A stretch of DNA of 64,000 nucleotides from Opitutales bacterium (GTDB taxonomy: Bacteria > Verrucomicrobiota > Verrucomicrobiia > Opitutales > UBA953), in the NCBI GenBank assembly GCA_017440935.1, contig JAFSAO010000022.1, positions 1-64,000 of the forward strand, in the 5' to 3' direction. Shown in pieces: positions 55,401 to 64,000 of the stretch. The stretch's first letter is position 1; each line of letters begins with the position of its first letter. A model generated the notes under the pieces. It was not told the DNA's origin. It saw only the letters and a program-made list of their open reading frames with translations, and made no database searches. A program made the position numbers and the translations under genes.

Positions 55401-58400
55401 CGAGAATCGTAATGCCGTCGTCAACGTAGGTCGTATTTCCCTCTTCATCCGTTTTCGCAACGCCTTGGAGATAGGTCGCGACCTTCGCATCTTCGTCGGC
55501 GGATTCGTAGGCGGCGGTCACACGGAACTGACCGTTATCGGCAATATTGAAGATCATGCCCGCCGTATTGATCGGACCGGTTCCGTAAATTGTTCCGTCG
55601 ATTCGGCTTGCCGTTCCGACCAGCGTGATTGAACCCGCTTTGTTAAATTCGACAAACTTTCCTGCGCTGAACGCTTCGCCCTTTTCGATGAGACCGTTTT
55701 TCGTGACAACGTCCCACTTCGCGGCATCCCAGCCGTCCACGTTTTCCGTCTGAACCCAGTGGGCGACATCGCCGTTCCACTGCAAGGTTCCCGTAACCGT
55801 AATGTCGAGACTCGTCGCGTCCGCGTTGTAAACCAACTCGACGTCGCGCCCGAGGAAGATTTCTTCCTTAAAGACGCCGGCGAAGCTCGTTTCCGCCGTC
55901 AAGGCGTTCCCGTCGGCATCAACCGCATCGTTAAAATCAAGGAGCGTTGTCGTTCCCGAGAACGTCGCCTTGAACGCATCCGTGAGCACAACCGTGTTCC
56001 CGTCGCCCCACGTTAAGGTTCCGATTCCCGTTACCTTGCCGCCGAACGTCAGCGCCGTGTTCGCAACAGAAACATCCCCTTCAATCTTAGAAGTTCCGCC
56101 GCCGAGCGTCGCGGAGGCAAGCTTATCTGCGCTCGTTCCTCCGAGCTCAAGAGTTCCGCCTGTCAGCGTAGCGTTCTGCAAGCCAAACGCATCCCCTTCT
56201 CCAATCGTCAACGTGCGGTTTTCCAAATCGACTTTCCCGCCGGTCACGTTAAGCGACCCTCTAAATTCGTAAACGGCATCCGTATCGAGAACAAGTGTTC
56301 CTGCCCCCGTTTTCGTAAGCGTGTAATCGCCGGTCGAAAGATTTTCGCCCGTAAACTTCAACGTCCCGGAGGACACAGCAAGCGTAGAATCCGCAGAAAG
56401 CGTTAAATTGCTCGAAATCGTGTTTGTGCGATTATTCGCAGAAGTGAGTGTTCCCGCCAAGGCAAGCGTTCCCGCACCCTGCAAGGTCGAGCCGCCATTC
56501 GTAAAGGTCAGCGAAGAAAGCGTCAGAGTTTTGCTTTCCGCGATTTCTGCAATCGCGCCGTTGTCGAGCGTAAAGCTTCCCGTGTGGGTAAGATCTTCCG
56601 TGAAAAGAACTTTCCCGCTACGTTCGCTCGTAAGGACGACATTACCCGAGAGCGTTGCGCCCGTGCCGACGGAAACTACAGTCGAGGTTCCCGATGCCGC
56701 GAGCGCACCGCCGCCGAACGCGAACTCACCGCCAAGCGTAACGCTGCTCGTGTATTTCAACACACCGCCGTTAATCTGCGTTCCGCCCTTGTTAGCATTC
56801 GCCTGTCCGAGCGCGAGCGTTCCCGCCCCGGTTTTGATGAGAGTAGATGCCGTTGCGGCGACATAACCTTCTTCGCCTTCTGTGCCGGTAGCTACTTCCA
56901 CAGCTTCCGTGATCGAGCCGTTCAAGGTAATTACTTCATCGGCACCGACATCAAACGTCGTCGCGCCGCCGTTGAGTTTCAGATTAGCCGAAGAGGTCCA
57001 AGAAGTCGCGCCGTCGCGCACCCCAATCGAGACGTCTTTAACAACGACGGTTCCGCTAAGCGTCCCCGTACCATCTGCAGTCCCGATTTCAAGACGAGAA
57101 GCATCCCCGTCCGCGGATCCGGTAACGGAATCCGTTGCCTTTCCAAAAGTCAACGTTCCCGCAGAAAGAGTTGCACCTGCGCCGAGTGTTGTCGCCAAGC
57201 CCCATTGACTCGTTTTGATTATTGCAGAATCATAAGTCGCCTTTGCGCCAACAGTAAGCGCTTCGTTATCTTCAAACGAAGTTGTTCCCGCGACAGAGAC
57301 TTTCGCATTTTCGAGCACGGTCGTAATACGCCCGGTTTGTCCAGTCCCGACAAATGTAACATTCCCTCCGACAGAAAGATTTCCGCCGAGCGTCAGCGGA
57401 TTAGTAATTCCCCACGCGCCAGAAACAACATTTCCGCCAATAGTTCCGTTCGTGTTGATTGTTGCCGCAGACCCCGTAAGCGAAACATTTCCGGAAACAT
57501 TGATAGAGCTGTTTTCACCGGAAATTTCAAGTTCTCCGCTCGAAAGCGTCAAACCGCCAAGAGCAGAATCCGCCGTTCCGACCGCGCCGGAAAGAATAAG
57601 TTTCCCTCCGTCCTTCACCGTGAGCGTTCCCGCTCCGGAAATATTGCCGGAAGCCGTTGCTGTTCCCGCAACGCGGATTGCGCCGTCTGCCGCAACATCA
57701 ATATTTTTGGCAAACGCCCCGTCTGTGCTGTTGAAGAAGTTCAGCGAAGAACCGTTCGTCAAACGAACGAGACCTGCATTCGCAAGGTTGCTCGCGACAA
57801 CGCCGTCTTTGCCGGCGACAGCTAAATCCAGCGCATTCAGCTCAACAATTCCCGTAAACGTCGAACCCGTCAAATCCGCAGAAACGTAATTTCCGTCCGT
57901 ATTTGCAGCAGGGGAATTGATACGGAGCGTTCCCGTGCCGGCGAGCTTGTCGAGTTTTACAGAGCTGACTCCATTCGACATCGCGCCGCCCGTAACGGCA
58001 ACCGTTGCTCCTTCCGCAACGTCAATTCCGAACGTTTCCGTGCCCGTCCCGTTTGTCCCGAGAACAACAGTTCCCGCATCGACATCAAGCGTTCCCGTAA
58101 ACTTCGAGCGATCGCCGGAAAGCGTAAGCGTCTTATCCGCCGTCGCATAAAGAATTGTTCCCGCTCCGGAGAATCCGGTGTAAAGCGTCAAGTCGGAAGA
58201 ACCGGCAACCGTCGGCTGTCGCAGAATCAAAGTTCCTGCGCCCCCGATATCGAAGTTCCCCTTATAGAAATCGGAATTGGTTGCGAAGAATGCCAACGCT
58301 CCACTTTCAATAGAAATCCCCTTGGATGTGGTCAACGTCCCGCCGTTATCAATAATCCCGACACACGCGTCCGCGCCGACATCAACGGAAACGGAGCCGG

Positions 58401-61400
58401 CGACAACTTCGTCATCGACGACAACCTGAGCGCCCTTAGCATAGCCGACAACAGGAAGAACGTCCGTCCCGACGGAAGTTTCATTGAAGACAGCTGTCAT
58501 TCCGCTTTCGAATGCAACCAAAGACGAGTCGCCGTCAATAATCCAGTTCGCTTCGCCCCATTCGCCAACGCTCCCCGGCAAAGACCAAATGTATGCCGCC
58601 GGATCCCGTGCTTCTTTGAAATAAAGTGTGTTGGCATCATCCCCCGTTCCCCAGCTGAATACACCTGCTGCAACCGTTCCAATCCCGCTGATTGTAAGAG
58701 ACCCGGTTCCTCCGTTAAATTTCCCGTCGGTAGTGAGTTCTCCGAAAGCCGTTTCCCATGCGCTTTTTGTTTCGTCCGTAAACGTAAACAATTTTTGAGT
58801 TTCTTGAAGAACCAATTGTGCCAGTTTGAGTTCAACCGTCGCGCCGGACGTTACGGTAAAGTTTCCGGAAATTGTCGCCTGTGTCCTATCGGTGAAAAGC
58901 TCATCGACATAAATCATTCCCGTTCCGAGGGAAAGATTCGATAACGTAATAGAGGACGTTTCCGTTACTGAAAGCTGTAACGTTCCGCCGTCGGCAAGCG
59001 TAAGATTTTCAACGGTTCCCGATTCAACAACGACTTTTCCGCCTGTGGCAAATTTTGCATCGGCAAGGTCCAGTGTGCCGTTTCCGGTTTTCACGAGAGA
59101 AACATTGGAGAGCGTTCCCGCAAAAGCGCCGGAGGATACAGAAACGCGCGTCGAATCACTTACCCCCGTAAGCGCTCCCGTGGCGGCTGAAACTGTCTCA
59201 AATGTCATGTTTTGGAGCGCCTTGAATGTTGCACCGGAAGCGATTGAAAGATTTTTGTAACTCCCGTTTGTAACATTAACGGCAAGAAGCCCTTCCTTTG
59301 CGCTGAAAGAACCGCTAAACGCGCTTGTAAATTCCAAATCTTCAGTTCCGGATTTAGCTACCGTTCCCGCGCCTTCGAGTGCTCGCGAGAATGTTCCGCC
59401 GAACGCCAATTCAAGCGTCCCTCCCTCGGCGATATTTACGACTGCCGACGCAACACCGAGAGCTTCGTTTTTCGTCACTTTCAGTGTTCCCGCAGAAACC
59501 GTAGTCCCGCCGGAATAAGTGTTCGCCCCCGCAAGGGTAAACACTCCGTCGGTTTCTTTCACAAGAGCCCCGTCTCCGGAAATTGTATTGGCAAGTTCTC
59601 CGACGGAAGACTGAACTTTAATTGTCGAACTCGCGCCGAGCGCAAAACTTGCAGCATTGAACCGTGCCCCTACGAGAGTCAGAGTTACTCCGTCTGATAC
59701 CTTAACCGTTCCTGCCGTAAGAATACGGGTAAGGACGGAATCGCCACCGAGTGTCAGCGTTGCGCCTCCCATATAGAGCGCACCGTCTCCGCTCGAAGTG
59801 ATACTTTTCACGGAGAGATCCATTCCGCTCATGCGCAAAGCGCCTGCTGTTCCGATAATGAAATCAACCTCGGCTGCCGTGGCGGCAGAATTTACCTGAG
59901 AAATTTCCCCTCCCTGAATATCAATTGTCCCGGCGGTAATCGTCGTGTTTATCAGGTAGAAAGCGTTTGTTCCGGTCTTCGTCAGCTTATGTCCGTCAAG
60001 GTTCAACGTATTTGCGGCATATCCACCGGAAACCATCCCGAAACCGGAGGTTCCTCCGATTTCGGAATCCGCCGTGAGGGTGATTCCTCCATTGAGCTGA
60101 CGAGCGCCGGTTCCGATTTCCGCCCCTGTGTTGATCAACGCTCCGCCCGCAAGCGTGAAGTTTTCATAAAAACCATCCTTCGTCATGCCGTTAAGGTCAA
60201 GCGTCCCTCCGGTTTTTACGAAAACGCTAACCTTGTCCGTATGACTACCCGAATATCCGGCACCCAACGCTGTAATCGAGCCCAGCTTCAACACTCCGCC
60301 GGAGACGACCAAATCCCCCGTAAACGAGCCGTTGCCGCCCGTGAGGACCATTGTTCCCGTCCCGGATTTTTCGAATGTTCCTGCTCCGGAAATAGCCACC
60401 GGCAACGTGATATTCGCATCGTGAGCGAGTACGAGAGAGCCCCCCGAAATAGAAATACTCGTTGCCTGCGGGATGTTGTAGCCAAGATCAAGATTTAGTG
60501 TTCCCGCGTTGATTACGATAGCGCCGGAAAGCCCGGACAGATCGACGGTTTTATCCACCGTTACCGAACCGGAGCCATCCTTCGTGAGCCCGGCAACTCC
60601 TACAATCGCGGCCAATTCCGCGCCTTCCGCCTTGGAGAACGTGTAGTCATTACCCTCGGTGTTTGTAAATGCAAGTGCCGCAGGATTGACGACTCCGGAA
60701 ATTTTCACGGTTTTATTTGTTCCCGCATCTCCGAACGTAACACTGTCGCCTGTTTCAAAGGTTGAAACCGCTCCGCCGTCGTTATTTGTCCACGGTTGCT
60801 CGCTTCCTCCGGAAGTCCATGTAAACGCGGTATCCGTTCCCGCCCATGTCAAATAATAAACCGCACCTGCCGTGTATTTTTCAAGAACAAGAACTCCGCC
60901 TTGAACAGCAAAAGAAAGTTCGCTACGAGAGTTTATTTTCGCGCCGCTCATCCGCAGACTGTCGCTCGTAAGCCACGACGCATCATAGTCATCTCCAAGC
61001 CCGCTGACCAATTGCATTCCTTCAACAAGGCTCTGTGCGTCAAAAATGGTTCCCTCCGCCAATGTTGCAGTATTGGTTGAAGCAAACGCAGCAGTCGTAG
61101 TCGAAGCACTTGTCCCGAGGTTGAGAATCGCCCCTGCAACGGTTGTCAATGTTCCGACCGTTACCGTACCGGACTCCATACCGTTTTTGAGCGTAGTCCC
61201 TGCTGCCAACGAAACCGTTCCCGTGCCCAATGCCGTTGCATTTCCGGCAACGACCGTTCCCGCAGACACCGTTACATCGCCGGTAAACGTATTTGCCCCG
61301 GAAAGCATGAGAGTCCCTGCCCCGGCTTTCGTAATATTTCCGGCGCCGGAAAGCACCCCGCCAAGCGAGATGGTTGCGCCGACGCCTCCATCGGTCGACG

Positions 61401-63600
61401 CTCCGACCGAATTAACAACCCGAGTTTGTGTATCAATCGTAACGCTCCCGCCGAGAGCAATTCCGTCACTCGTTCCCCATGAATCCAACGCGCCAAGCGT
61501 CCCACCGTTAAGGTTAAAAACTTTTGCCGTACCGCTGTATGCGCTTCCGTCTGCCTTGATCCGAAGCCCATCCGACCCGACATTTAAACGCCCGCCGGAA
61601 AGCGTAACAATCGTAGAATGATCCGTCGCCCATGTCGATAATTGCCCGTCGAGGCAAATTCCGCCGATATTTACTTCCCCTCCGGAAATATTAAATTCTC
61701 CCGGAGAAGTCCACGAGACAACAGCCCAAGTATTTTCCGCATTTAAAACCCCGCCGGAAACGTTCAAAATCCCTTTTCCGTTGCCCCAGTGTCCGATTAA
61801 AACACCGACAGAAGTAGAATTGCTCTTCGTCGTTCCCGTGACATTTAAGAGACCTTTGGTGAGATTGTAGGTGGAATTTCCGGAGCCGGCGCTAAGGTCA
61901 TGCAAACGCAACGCTTCCGCCGTAACCGTTCCGCCGTTTTGCGTGATAGTTCCTCCCGTATTGGTCGAAACCCAGTTCGCCGTCAAAGTCGCATTTTCCC
62001 CGATTGTCATTTTCCCCGATCCGCGCACGACAAGCGTCCCCTCAACGGAGAACGTTCCCGAGACGGAAGACGTGCCGCTTATCTGATTATATTCGCCCAA
62101 GCTTGCGCTTCCGGCAAAATTGGTTGTGCCGTTATTGGTCCCTAACGTAAACCCGCCAAGATCTATAGCCCCGTTAATCGTGAGAGTTCCGCCTCCGCGA
62201 CGGACATAGGTTCCCGCGCCTGTAATCGTTGAATTTTCGTCAAACGTAAGATTGGCTCCGCCGTTTTGGTGAATTTCCGTCGTCCCGCTCAAAACGAGAT
62301 TCTTCGAGAATGTAACTGAAGAGCCGGAGATGAGTTGCATGTTCACACCGGAGGAAAGCGAAAGCGTATCGTTATACGACATCGCATTGAGGGTAAAATT
62401 CCCACCAAGGACGTTGACCCCTCCGGTAAATTTCGTCGCATCGAAACTGACACCGCTGTTATTGTCCCAAGTTGTGGAGAATGTTACACCGAGCGTTCCC
62501 GCGCCGGAAAAATTCGTCAAATTTACCTTCCCTGTTTGAGCCTCGGCAAAATTCACGGTTGCGCCTTCCGCGACACTCGCATTATCAAGCGGAGCGGCAT
62601 CAACGGAAAGCGTTCCCCCCAACACAGATAACGCACCGTTCTCTCCGAAAGAAATATTTCCGGAAACACTTCCCCCATCGGAAAAAGTCAACTTATTATT
62701 GATAACAATCGATGCAGAATCCGCCTCTGTACGAATCATCGCCGGACCGATCAACGAAACGGCATTGCCGGAAAACGTAACTGCCCCGCTTCCCTTAACG
62801 ATAATAGCATCCGTCGTAATTGCCGTTCCCGTGACATTAACGGCAGTATCCGCCGTCAACGTAAGTGCCGCGTATGTCCCTGCATCCTCCGTAGAATTTG
62901 TCCACGCCTCACTCCCGAACGCAGAATCCGTCCAATCAACCGCTGTTCCGTCCAGGGACACATCCACCTCTGTTCCGTCGTAGGCATTTGTAATGATGAT
63001 TCCGGCGACACAACCACGACCGTAATAGCCTCCTGTATCGTTTCGCACAGAGGTGATTGACAAGTCACCGAACAATCCGGAAACGGTAAAAGAATTGTTC
63101 CCGTTAATCGTTTTTTCCTGAGTTGCTCCCCACAAGTCATTTCCAACAATCCCCACTCCGGAACCGTCCCCGTAATAACTCGTCCCGTTGATTGTTTTCG
63201 CCGAAAATTTAGCGCCCCCCGTGTCCGTCGCCGCAAGAATCGTTACATCGTACGCGAGATAGGAGATCCCCGAAACCCCGATTGTAACTTCATTCCCGTC
63301 GTCAAGATACCCTTTGAGGACATTGTCCGAGACACCGTCAGCGTAGTTCCATACGTTCTTCGAGGTGTAAGTCAGCACCAAGTCCTCCAACGTCGTTCCC
63401 GTCGAATCCTTCAGTCCGTTGACGGTTCCCGACGCGCCCGTCGTATCATTCCAATTGCCGCCCATCGCGCCTTGCCCCGACGCAAAATTAATGCTTATGG
63501 ATTCCCCTGCGCCGTAGGCGGAAGGCGAGAACGCTACGGGAGCGAGGGCGGACGCGGAGAGGGAAGCGGCCGCGAAAAGGAGCGTCGAACGAAGTTTCAT
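49459..63600 (-). CDS. Giant autotransporter adhesin with PATR-type repeats, 4713 aa
   Basis: One unbroken frame of 14.1 kb. A signal peptide (about 1-30, ending SAYGAG) leads to a passenger of more than 4300 residues built from PATR-like units with the recurring core GAGTLVL or GSGTLxL, for example KAGAGTLMLSGANTFTGDVT. The last about 280 residues form a beta-barrel, from about FKPFVNILGSQREG to the C-terminal Phe of RARF, including AIGGFDVAVSRNTIFGVSLGFDWAKA. This is a type Va secretion architecture. The word GGGAACG lies mostly as the GT codons of these repeats, which explains its single orientation here. Surface adhesion or biofilm function is inferred. Confidence 0.9.
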   Translation of the reverse strand: MKLRSTLLFAAASLSASALAPVAFSPSAYGAGESISINFASGQGAMGGNWNDTTGASGTVNGLKDSTGTTLEDLVLTYTSKNVWNYADGVSDNVLKGYLDDGNEVTIGVSGISYLAYDVTILAATDTGGAKFSAKTINGTSYYGDGSGVGIVGNDLWGATQEKTINGNNSFTVSGLFGDLSITSVRNDTGGYYGRGCVAGIIITNAYDGTEVDVSLDGTAVDWTDSAFGSEAWTNSTEDAGTYAALTLTADTAVNVTGTAITTDAIIVKGSGAVTFSGNAVSLIGPAMIRTEADSASIVINNKLTFSDGGSVSGNISFGENGALSVLGGTLSVDAAPLDNASVAEGATVNFAEAQTGKVNLTNFSGAGTLGVTFSTTWDNNSGVSFDATKFTGGVNVLGGNFTLNAMSYNDTLSLSSGVNMQLISGSSVTFSKNLVLSGTTEIHQNGGANLTFDENSTITGAGTYVRRGGGTLTINGAIDLGGFTLGTNNGTTNFAGSASLGEYNQISGTSSVSGTFSVEGTLVVRGSGKMTIGENATLTANWVSTNTGGTITQNGGTVTAEALRLHDLSAGSGNSTYNLTKGLLNVTGTTKSNSTSVGVLIGHWGNGKGILNVSGGVLNAENTWAVVSWTSPGEFNISGGEVNIGGICLDGQLSTWATDHSTIVTLSGGRLNVGSDGLRIKADGSAYSGTAKVFNLNGGTLGALDSWGTSDGIALGGSVTIDTQTRVVNSVGASTDGGVGATISLGGVLSGAGNITKAGAGTLMLSGANTFTGDVTVSAGTVVAGNATALGTGTVSLAAGTTLKNGMESGTVTVGTLTTVAGAILNLGTSASTTTAAFASTNTATLAEGTIFDAQSLVEGMQLVSGLGDDYDASWLTSDSLRMSGAKINSRSELSFAVQGGVLVLEKYTAGAVYYLTWAGTDTAFTWTSGGSEQPWTNNDGGAVSTFETGDSVTFGDAGTNKTVKISGVVNPAALAFTNTEGNDYTFSKAEGAELAAIVGVAGLTKDGSGSVTVDKTVDLSGLSGAIVINAGTLNLDLGYNIPQATSISISGGSLVLAHDANITLPVAISGAGTFEKSGTGTMVLTGGNGSFTGDLVVSGGVLKLGSITALGAGYSGSHTDKVSVFVKTGGTLDLNGMTKDGFYENFTLAGGALINTGAEIGTGARQLNGGITLTADSEIGGTSGFGMVSGGYAANTLNLDGHKLTKTGTNAFYLINTTITAGTIDIQGGEISQVNSAATAAEVDFIIGTAGALRMSGMDLSVKSITSSGDGALYMGGATLTLGGDSVLTRILTAGTVKVSDGVTLTLVGARFNAASFALGASSTIKVQSSVGELANTISGDGALVKETDGVFTLAGANTYSGGTTVSAGTLKVTKNEALGVASAVVNIAEGGTLELAFGGTFSRALEGAGTVAKSGTEDLEFTSAFSGSFSAKEGLLAVNVTNGSYKNLSIASGATFKALQNMTFETVSAATGALTGVSDSTRVSVSSGAFAGTLSNVSLVKTGNGTLDLADAKFATGGKVVVESGTVENLTLADGGTLQLSVTETSSITLSNLSLGTGMIYVDELFTDRTQATISGNFTVTSGATVELKLAQLVLQETQKLFTFTDETKSAWETAFGELTTDGKFNGGTGSLTISGIGTVAAGVFSWGTGDDANTLYFKEARDPAAYIWSLPGSVGEWGEANWIIDGDSSLVAFESGMTAVFNETSVGTDVLPVVGYAKGAQVVVDDEVVAGSVSVDVGADACVGIIDNGGTLTTSKGISIESGALAFFATNSDFYKGNFDIGGAGTLILRQPTVAGSSDLTLYTGFSGAGTILYATADKTLTLSGDRSKFTGTLDVDAGTVVLGTNGTGTETFGIDVAEGATVAVTGGAMSNGVSSVKLDKLAGTGTLRINSPAANTDGNYVSADLTGSTFTGIVELNALDLAVAGKDGVVASNLANAGLVRLTNGSSLNFFNSTDGAFAKNIDVAADGAIRVAGTATASGNISGAGTLTVKDGGKLILSGAVGTADSALGGLTLSSGELEISGENSSINVSGNVSLTGSAATINTNGTIGGNVVSGAWGITNPLTLGGNLSVGGNVTFVGTGQTGRITTVLENAKVSVAGTTSFEDNEALTVGAKATYDSAIIKTSQWGLATTLGAGATLSAGTLTFGKATDSVTGSADGDASRLEIGTADGTGTLSGTVVVKDVSIGVRDGATSWTSSANLKLNGGATTFDVGADEVITLNGSITEAVEVATGTEGEEGYVAATASTLIKTGAGTLALGQANANKGGTQINGGVLKYTSSVTLGGEFAFGGGALAASGTSTVVSVGTGATLSGNVVLTSERSGKVLFTEDLTHTGSFTLDNGAIAEIAESKTLTLSSLTFTNGGSTLQGAGTLALAGTLTSANNRTNTISSNLTLSADSTLAVSSGTLKFTGENLSTGDYTLTKTGAGTLVLDTDAVYEFRGSLNVTGGKVDLENRTLTIGEGDAFGLQNATLTGGTLELGGTSADKLASATLGGGTSKIEGDVSVANTALTFGGKVTGIGTLTWGDGNTVVLTDAFKATFSGTTTLLDFNDAVDADGNALTAETSFAGVFKEEIFLGRDVELVYNADATSLDITVTGTLQWNGDVAHWVQTENVDGWDAAKWDVVTKNGLIEKGEAFSAGKFVEFNKAGSITLVGTASRIDGTIYGTGPINTAGMIFNIADNGQFRVTAAYESADEDAKVATYLQGVAKTDEEGNTTYVDDGITILAGNVTFDATVDNRLTGGMRIFGGELWVSNEQSLGDGTITLGDSTGTTAAKLGFNGGTTLEQKVIIGNEAVTIDVADGRGTVTISNALEKDATATTAKLTKAGAGTLVIQSGTALDGITVSGGKLTLADDGNAIGTKVFAVGAGATLNIANGAETGENSTLENLTLAGALTVDGDFKAFRAGTISVVGDASITGNLYVGSGTSFKNGEKDVAGTLINVASGASLALTGNVNAYGTDAAALYKQGAGSLRFASNATLDADFVHSGGTVIVSEGLTATKSYTVDGAGTRIQINSGKSATFSNFAVTETGRLTVQINPNANAVFNGFAAADSALTVFAGTDINSVRTATINGNGKDVALGNIEIGGLTKQQWLVNLTVDADKIKAGTVSLGAASMLKLATAGADATAKALVVESYQGQVSTLDLSSGVTFKLENTENIAVLQGAGTLKVVGGTLSVKGQNYSSELSPKVLLDGATFNFEVTGDGTKDNLPVYSSLSAISTTEKGGTVSKSGTGTLVLLEGDDAGWFTPTSDMAFNGTIAANGGDLQVYATMSNADVAIAADGRLTVFAEAELGDSVDEVNTLAKKLSGTGTLVARGYLYANGGLDSFDGKLIAGGDGATDVGYLYVYNTTEAWLSSGAATRGVGVENGGMIFAAEADVALKAVSLTGSGALYGSYDLTTGEEFSLSVDAVNATSGSTLELLGTGTLGALSFADAADGSTATNTLALSWGDWTLSGASTNLTKVAVDTGMLTVANAGALGTAGVSVSDGVLSITADGQYANAIELSGDAAAVQALGEVDLSGGTLSSDASTKIVFVAGKENNDGTKTTGTLTLSETVFGLATGDITFNAVDGTIAVNTANAQTFKGKLSGAGTFEKTGAGTLTVNTDSGSVGTFSVAAGSVEFGSAAQLKAHGETTGTLSVANGASAKINGTNLSEFVLGGEGTVTVDGGELAGMKDAKNVSVNAGKTLSVSGDISGSTVALNDATLKTNGTAAQTISGTTLSGATVTLSNENASAAVVYDSTVTLSDATTLVLNAGTGISGGEFAGAYDGSLTKTGDGKWTVSGYTYGKNGGEALNVNGGTLEWKNANFGSNAGTISLGTGATLSVNGLASGDTLAGTVSGDASTTLEIANTTLTLATTVATDAKWGVKISDTDASNGNAVVTINSALPGRLEVAGTATAKLALGSGYTMEMGENDQLTVAEGATLELASGTLTVANASKDRLNTIDGNVTVAAGSTFAQNAGIRWNTGSTLDIEGTYSISVGDLGNTGWNKAKITGAGTLEIKNTSSAGYDISGEVSDFAGTLSVASGAKVNLTSGASFDDVANVEIDSGATLEVAHDLGGALDKLSGAGNVVINADSSKNNFPNAVYAWGTNNAGFSGNVAVKSGALAVSQADLTSLGARLSVGGEHVARYSESTKFSGIYQGAFLKVTTPGSIDVSVLGQNGGMILSGGEYVAGTTFGNAGKGNLYVVEKDSTLKLAPSADVNGSLFVAYGATLDIGATSSVSMFRANGTGGNNVVNGDFTLNGTLVVDVDESNVNKTLVDVTGTTNLASGKQGPAKVEIYAADTTTDLSNSDITIFNNYKDTKRNLEDVVEVEVMGRPVEVSRDAKGNIVVVSAVNDYTAPSGLQDLYGAIRGKGTSALWSYLKSDRANAEMMDSKLVALSPVSYGSLVEMQSGFVALENDLLRDRLEQRRYERAFASNAQKQFKPFVNILGSQREGDGNGTESANYDVSHTGAIGGFDVAVSRNTIFGVSLGFDWAKADLHDGAGKHEGDTTRLGVYGMSVFENAYFGYGLSAGATSFDTKRNSGYNGETLTGSTDGNDVNASVIFGAGWTIDEQLGLDLAPYVGLDLGYAYAKSFTEEGGKQTALDIEKMERWSLRGKIGATLSWRASERTRISFDASFSHEFLDSDMDIDATFASGDLAGTAFSSTAYLMDENTISIGPRVDYRIDDTWSVSGGYSYETDLDDTVTHSANVGFRARF

Positions 63601-64000
63601 AGCTGAATAAAAAAGGGGTTAAAAAGGTTTTGTGGGGACAAAATTCTATTCTGTTGCGGGGATTTTACGCCGTTCCCGCGTAAACGCAAACCTTTTAATA
63701 AGCGGGAACGCGAGAGATTTTCAGGGGAATCAAAAACAAAAACAGCCCCAAAGCGCCAAGCATCAAATATCGGGCATCAGGCGAAGTGCTTTTGTGAAGA
63801 ATTGGATATTAGGGATTTTCGCTTTTGCTCCTAAAAACTCTGTGTAAAAAATAAAAAAAAGCCCTCTTTCCCTCTTGCTCCATTCCGGGTAAACAAAAAA
63901 AGGGAGACTCCCGCCCCTTTTCGGAGCGAGAGCCTTTTACCTCATTTTTTAATTGACTCTAAGAGAAGTAGAATCAGAATGAGAACCAGTACTAGTGATT
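63601..64000. other. Upstream region of the autotransporter and window end
   Basis: No gene. It holds two inverted GGGAACG words (63677 and 63705), a family-4 repeat near 63748-63783 (GCGCCAAGCATCAAATATCG), then A/T-rich DNA. Near 63870-63932 CTCTTGCTCC can pair with GGAGCGAGAG around a loop, and AAAAGGG with CCCTTTT inside it, which may be a terminator or the start of a structured RNA whose gene lies beyond the edge. The autotransporter promoter must be here but no clear site is called. Confidence 0.45.

Noticed and set aside
49459-63600. Many open frames on the plus strand opposite the autotransporter, up to 432 codons
   Set aside because: They are shadows of the repetitive, GC-skewed codons of the long minus-strand gene; their translations show no domain or start context.

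Overview
The window looks like the chromosome of a PVC-group bacterium, most likely Verrucomicrobia/Opitutales. The basis is four things seen together: PEP-CTERM proteins ending in VPEPS/IPEPS + hydrophobic segment + Arg cluster, a giant autotransporter built of PATR-like beta-strand repeats, an oversized Chlamydia-style GreA, and diderm features (two lipoproteins, ExbB/ExbD, SurA-like isomerase, MsbA). No rRNA, tRNA, CRISPR array, transposase or phage gene was found. The taxonomic call is inference from protein style, not from a marker-gene search.

Layout. 0-9.7 kb: a long minus-strand series (LamG/PEP-CTERM protein, MsbA, SpoIIE-type phosphatase, ExbD, ExbD-like lipoprotein, AsmA-like protein, Hpt, MnmM-like methyltransferase, RGG-rich protein). 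9.7-14.2 kb: pstA and pstC, a PEP-CTERM gene on the opposite strand, and pstS; a shared Pho-box-like direct repeat precedes pstC and pstS, and pstB/phoU are absent. 14.2-18.1 kb, plus strand: secreted thioredoxin-like protein, an ATPase, and a binding-protein/permease fusion of the nitrate/sulfonate/taurine ABC class. 18.2-23.9 kb, minus: ftsY, nusB, ribH, a small DUF4032-like gene and a 1033-aa PEP-CTERM surface protein. 24-35.3 kb: the complete F1Fo ATP synthase locus atpB-E-F-H-A-G-D-C, interrupted by five foreign-looking genes (two four-helix-bundle genes, two unrecognised genes, one dinD). 35.5-38 kb: polyprenyl synthetase and gltX. 38.3-42.9 kb, plus: tilS, ftsH, surA-like. 42.9-49.3 kb, minus: UDG, hisI, exbB, giant greA, mscS, slyD. 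49.5-63.6 kb: one 4713-aa autotransporter.

Two sequence systems overlie the genes. First, the short word GGGAACG (extended form GCGGGAACGC) and its complement occur about 200 times by my hand count, where roughly 8-11 would be expected by chance. It lies inside genes in several reading frames, and as head-to-head pairs forming the stems of intrinsic terminators. This resembles DNA-uptake sequences or HIP1-like words. Second, several families of AT-rich palindromic repeats sit directly after stop codons. In the atp operon they act as near-perfect inverted brackets around the four-helix-bundle genes, giving the architecture of a 23S rRNA intervening sequence inside a protein-coding operon. Two repeats have also been absorbed in frame into tilS.

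Most housekeeping gene calls are firm. Starts were moved inward from the longest ORF where an internal start fitted the family, ended an overlap or replaced a non-ATG codon. Functions of the RGG protein, the AsmA-like protein and the two unrecognised genes in the atp locus are unknown.
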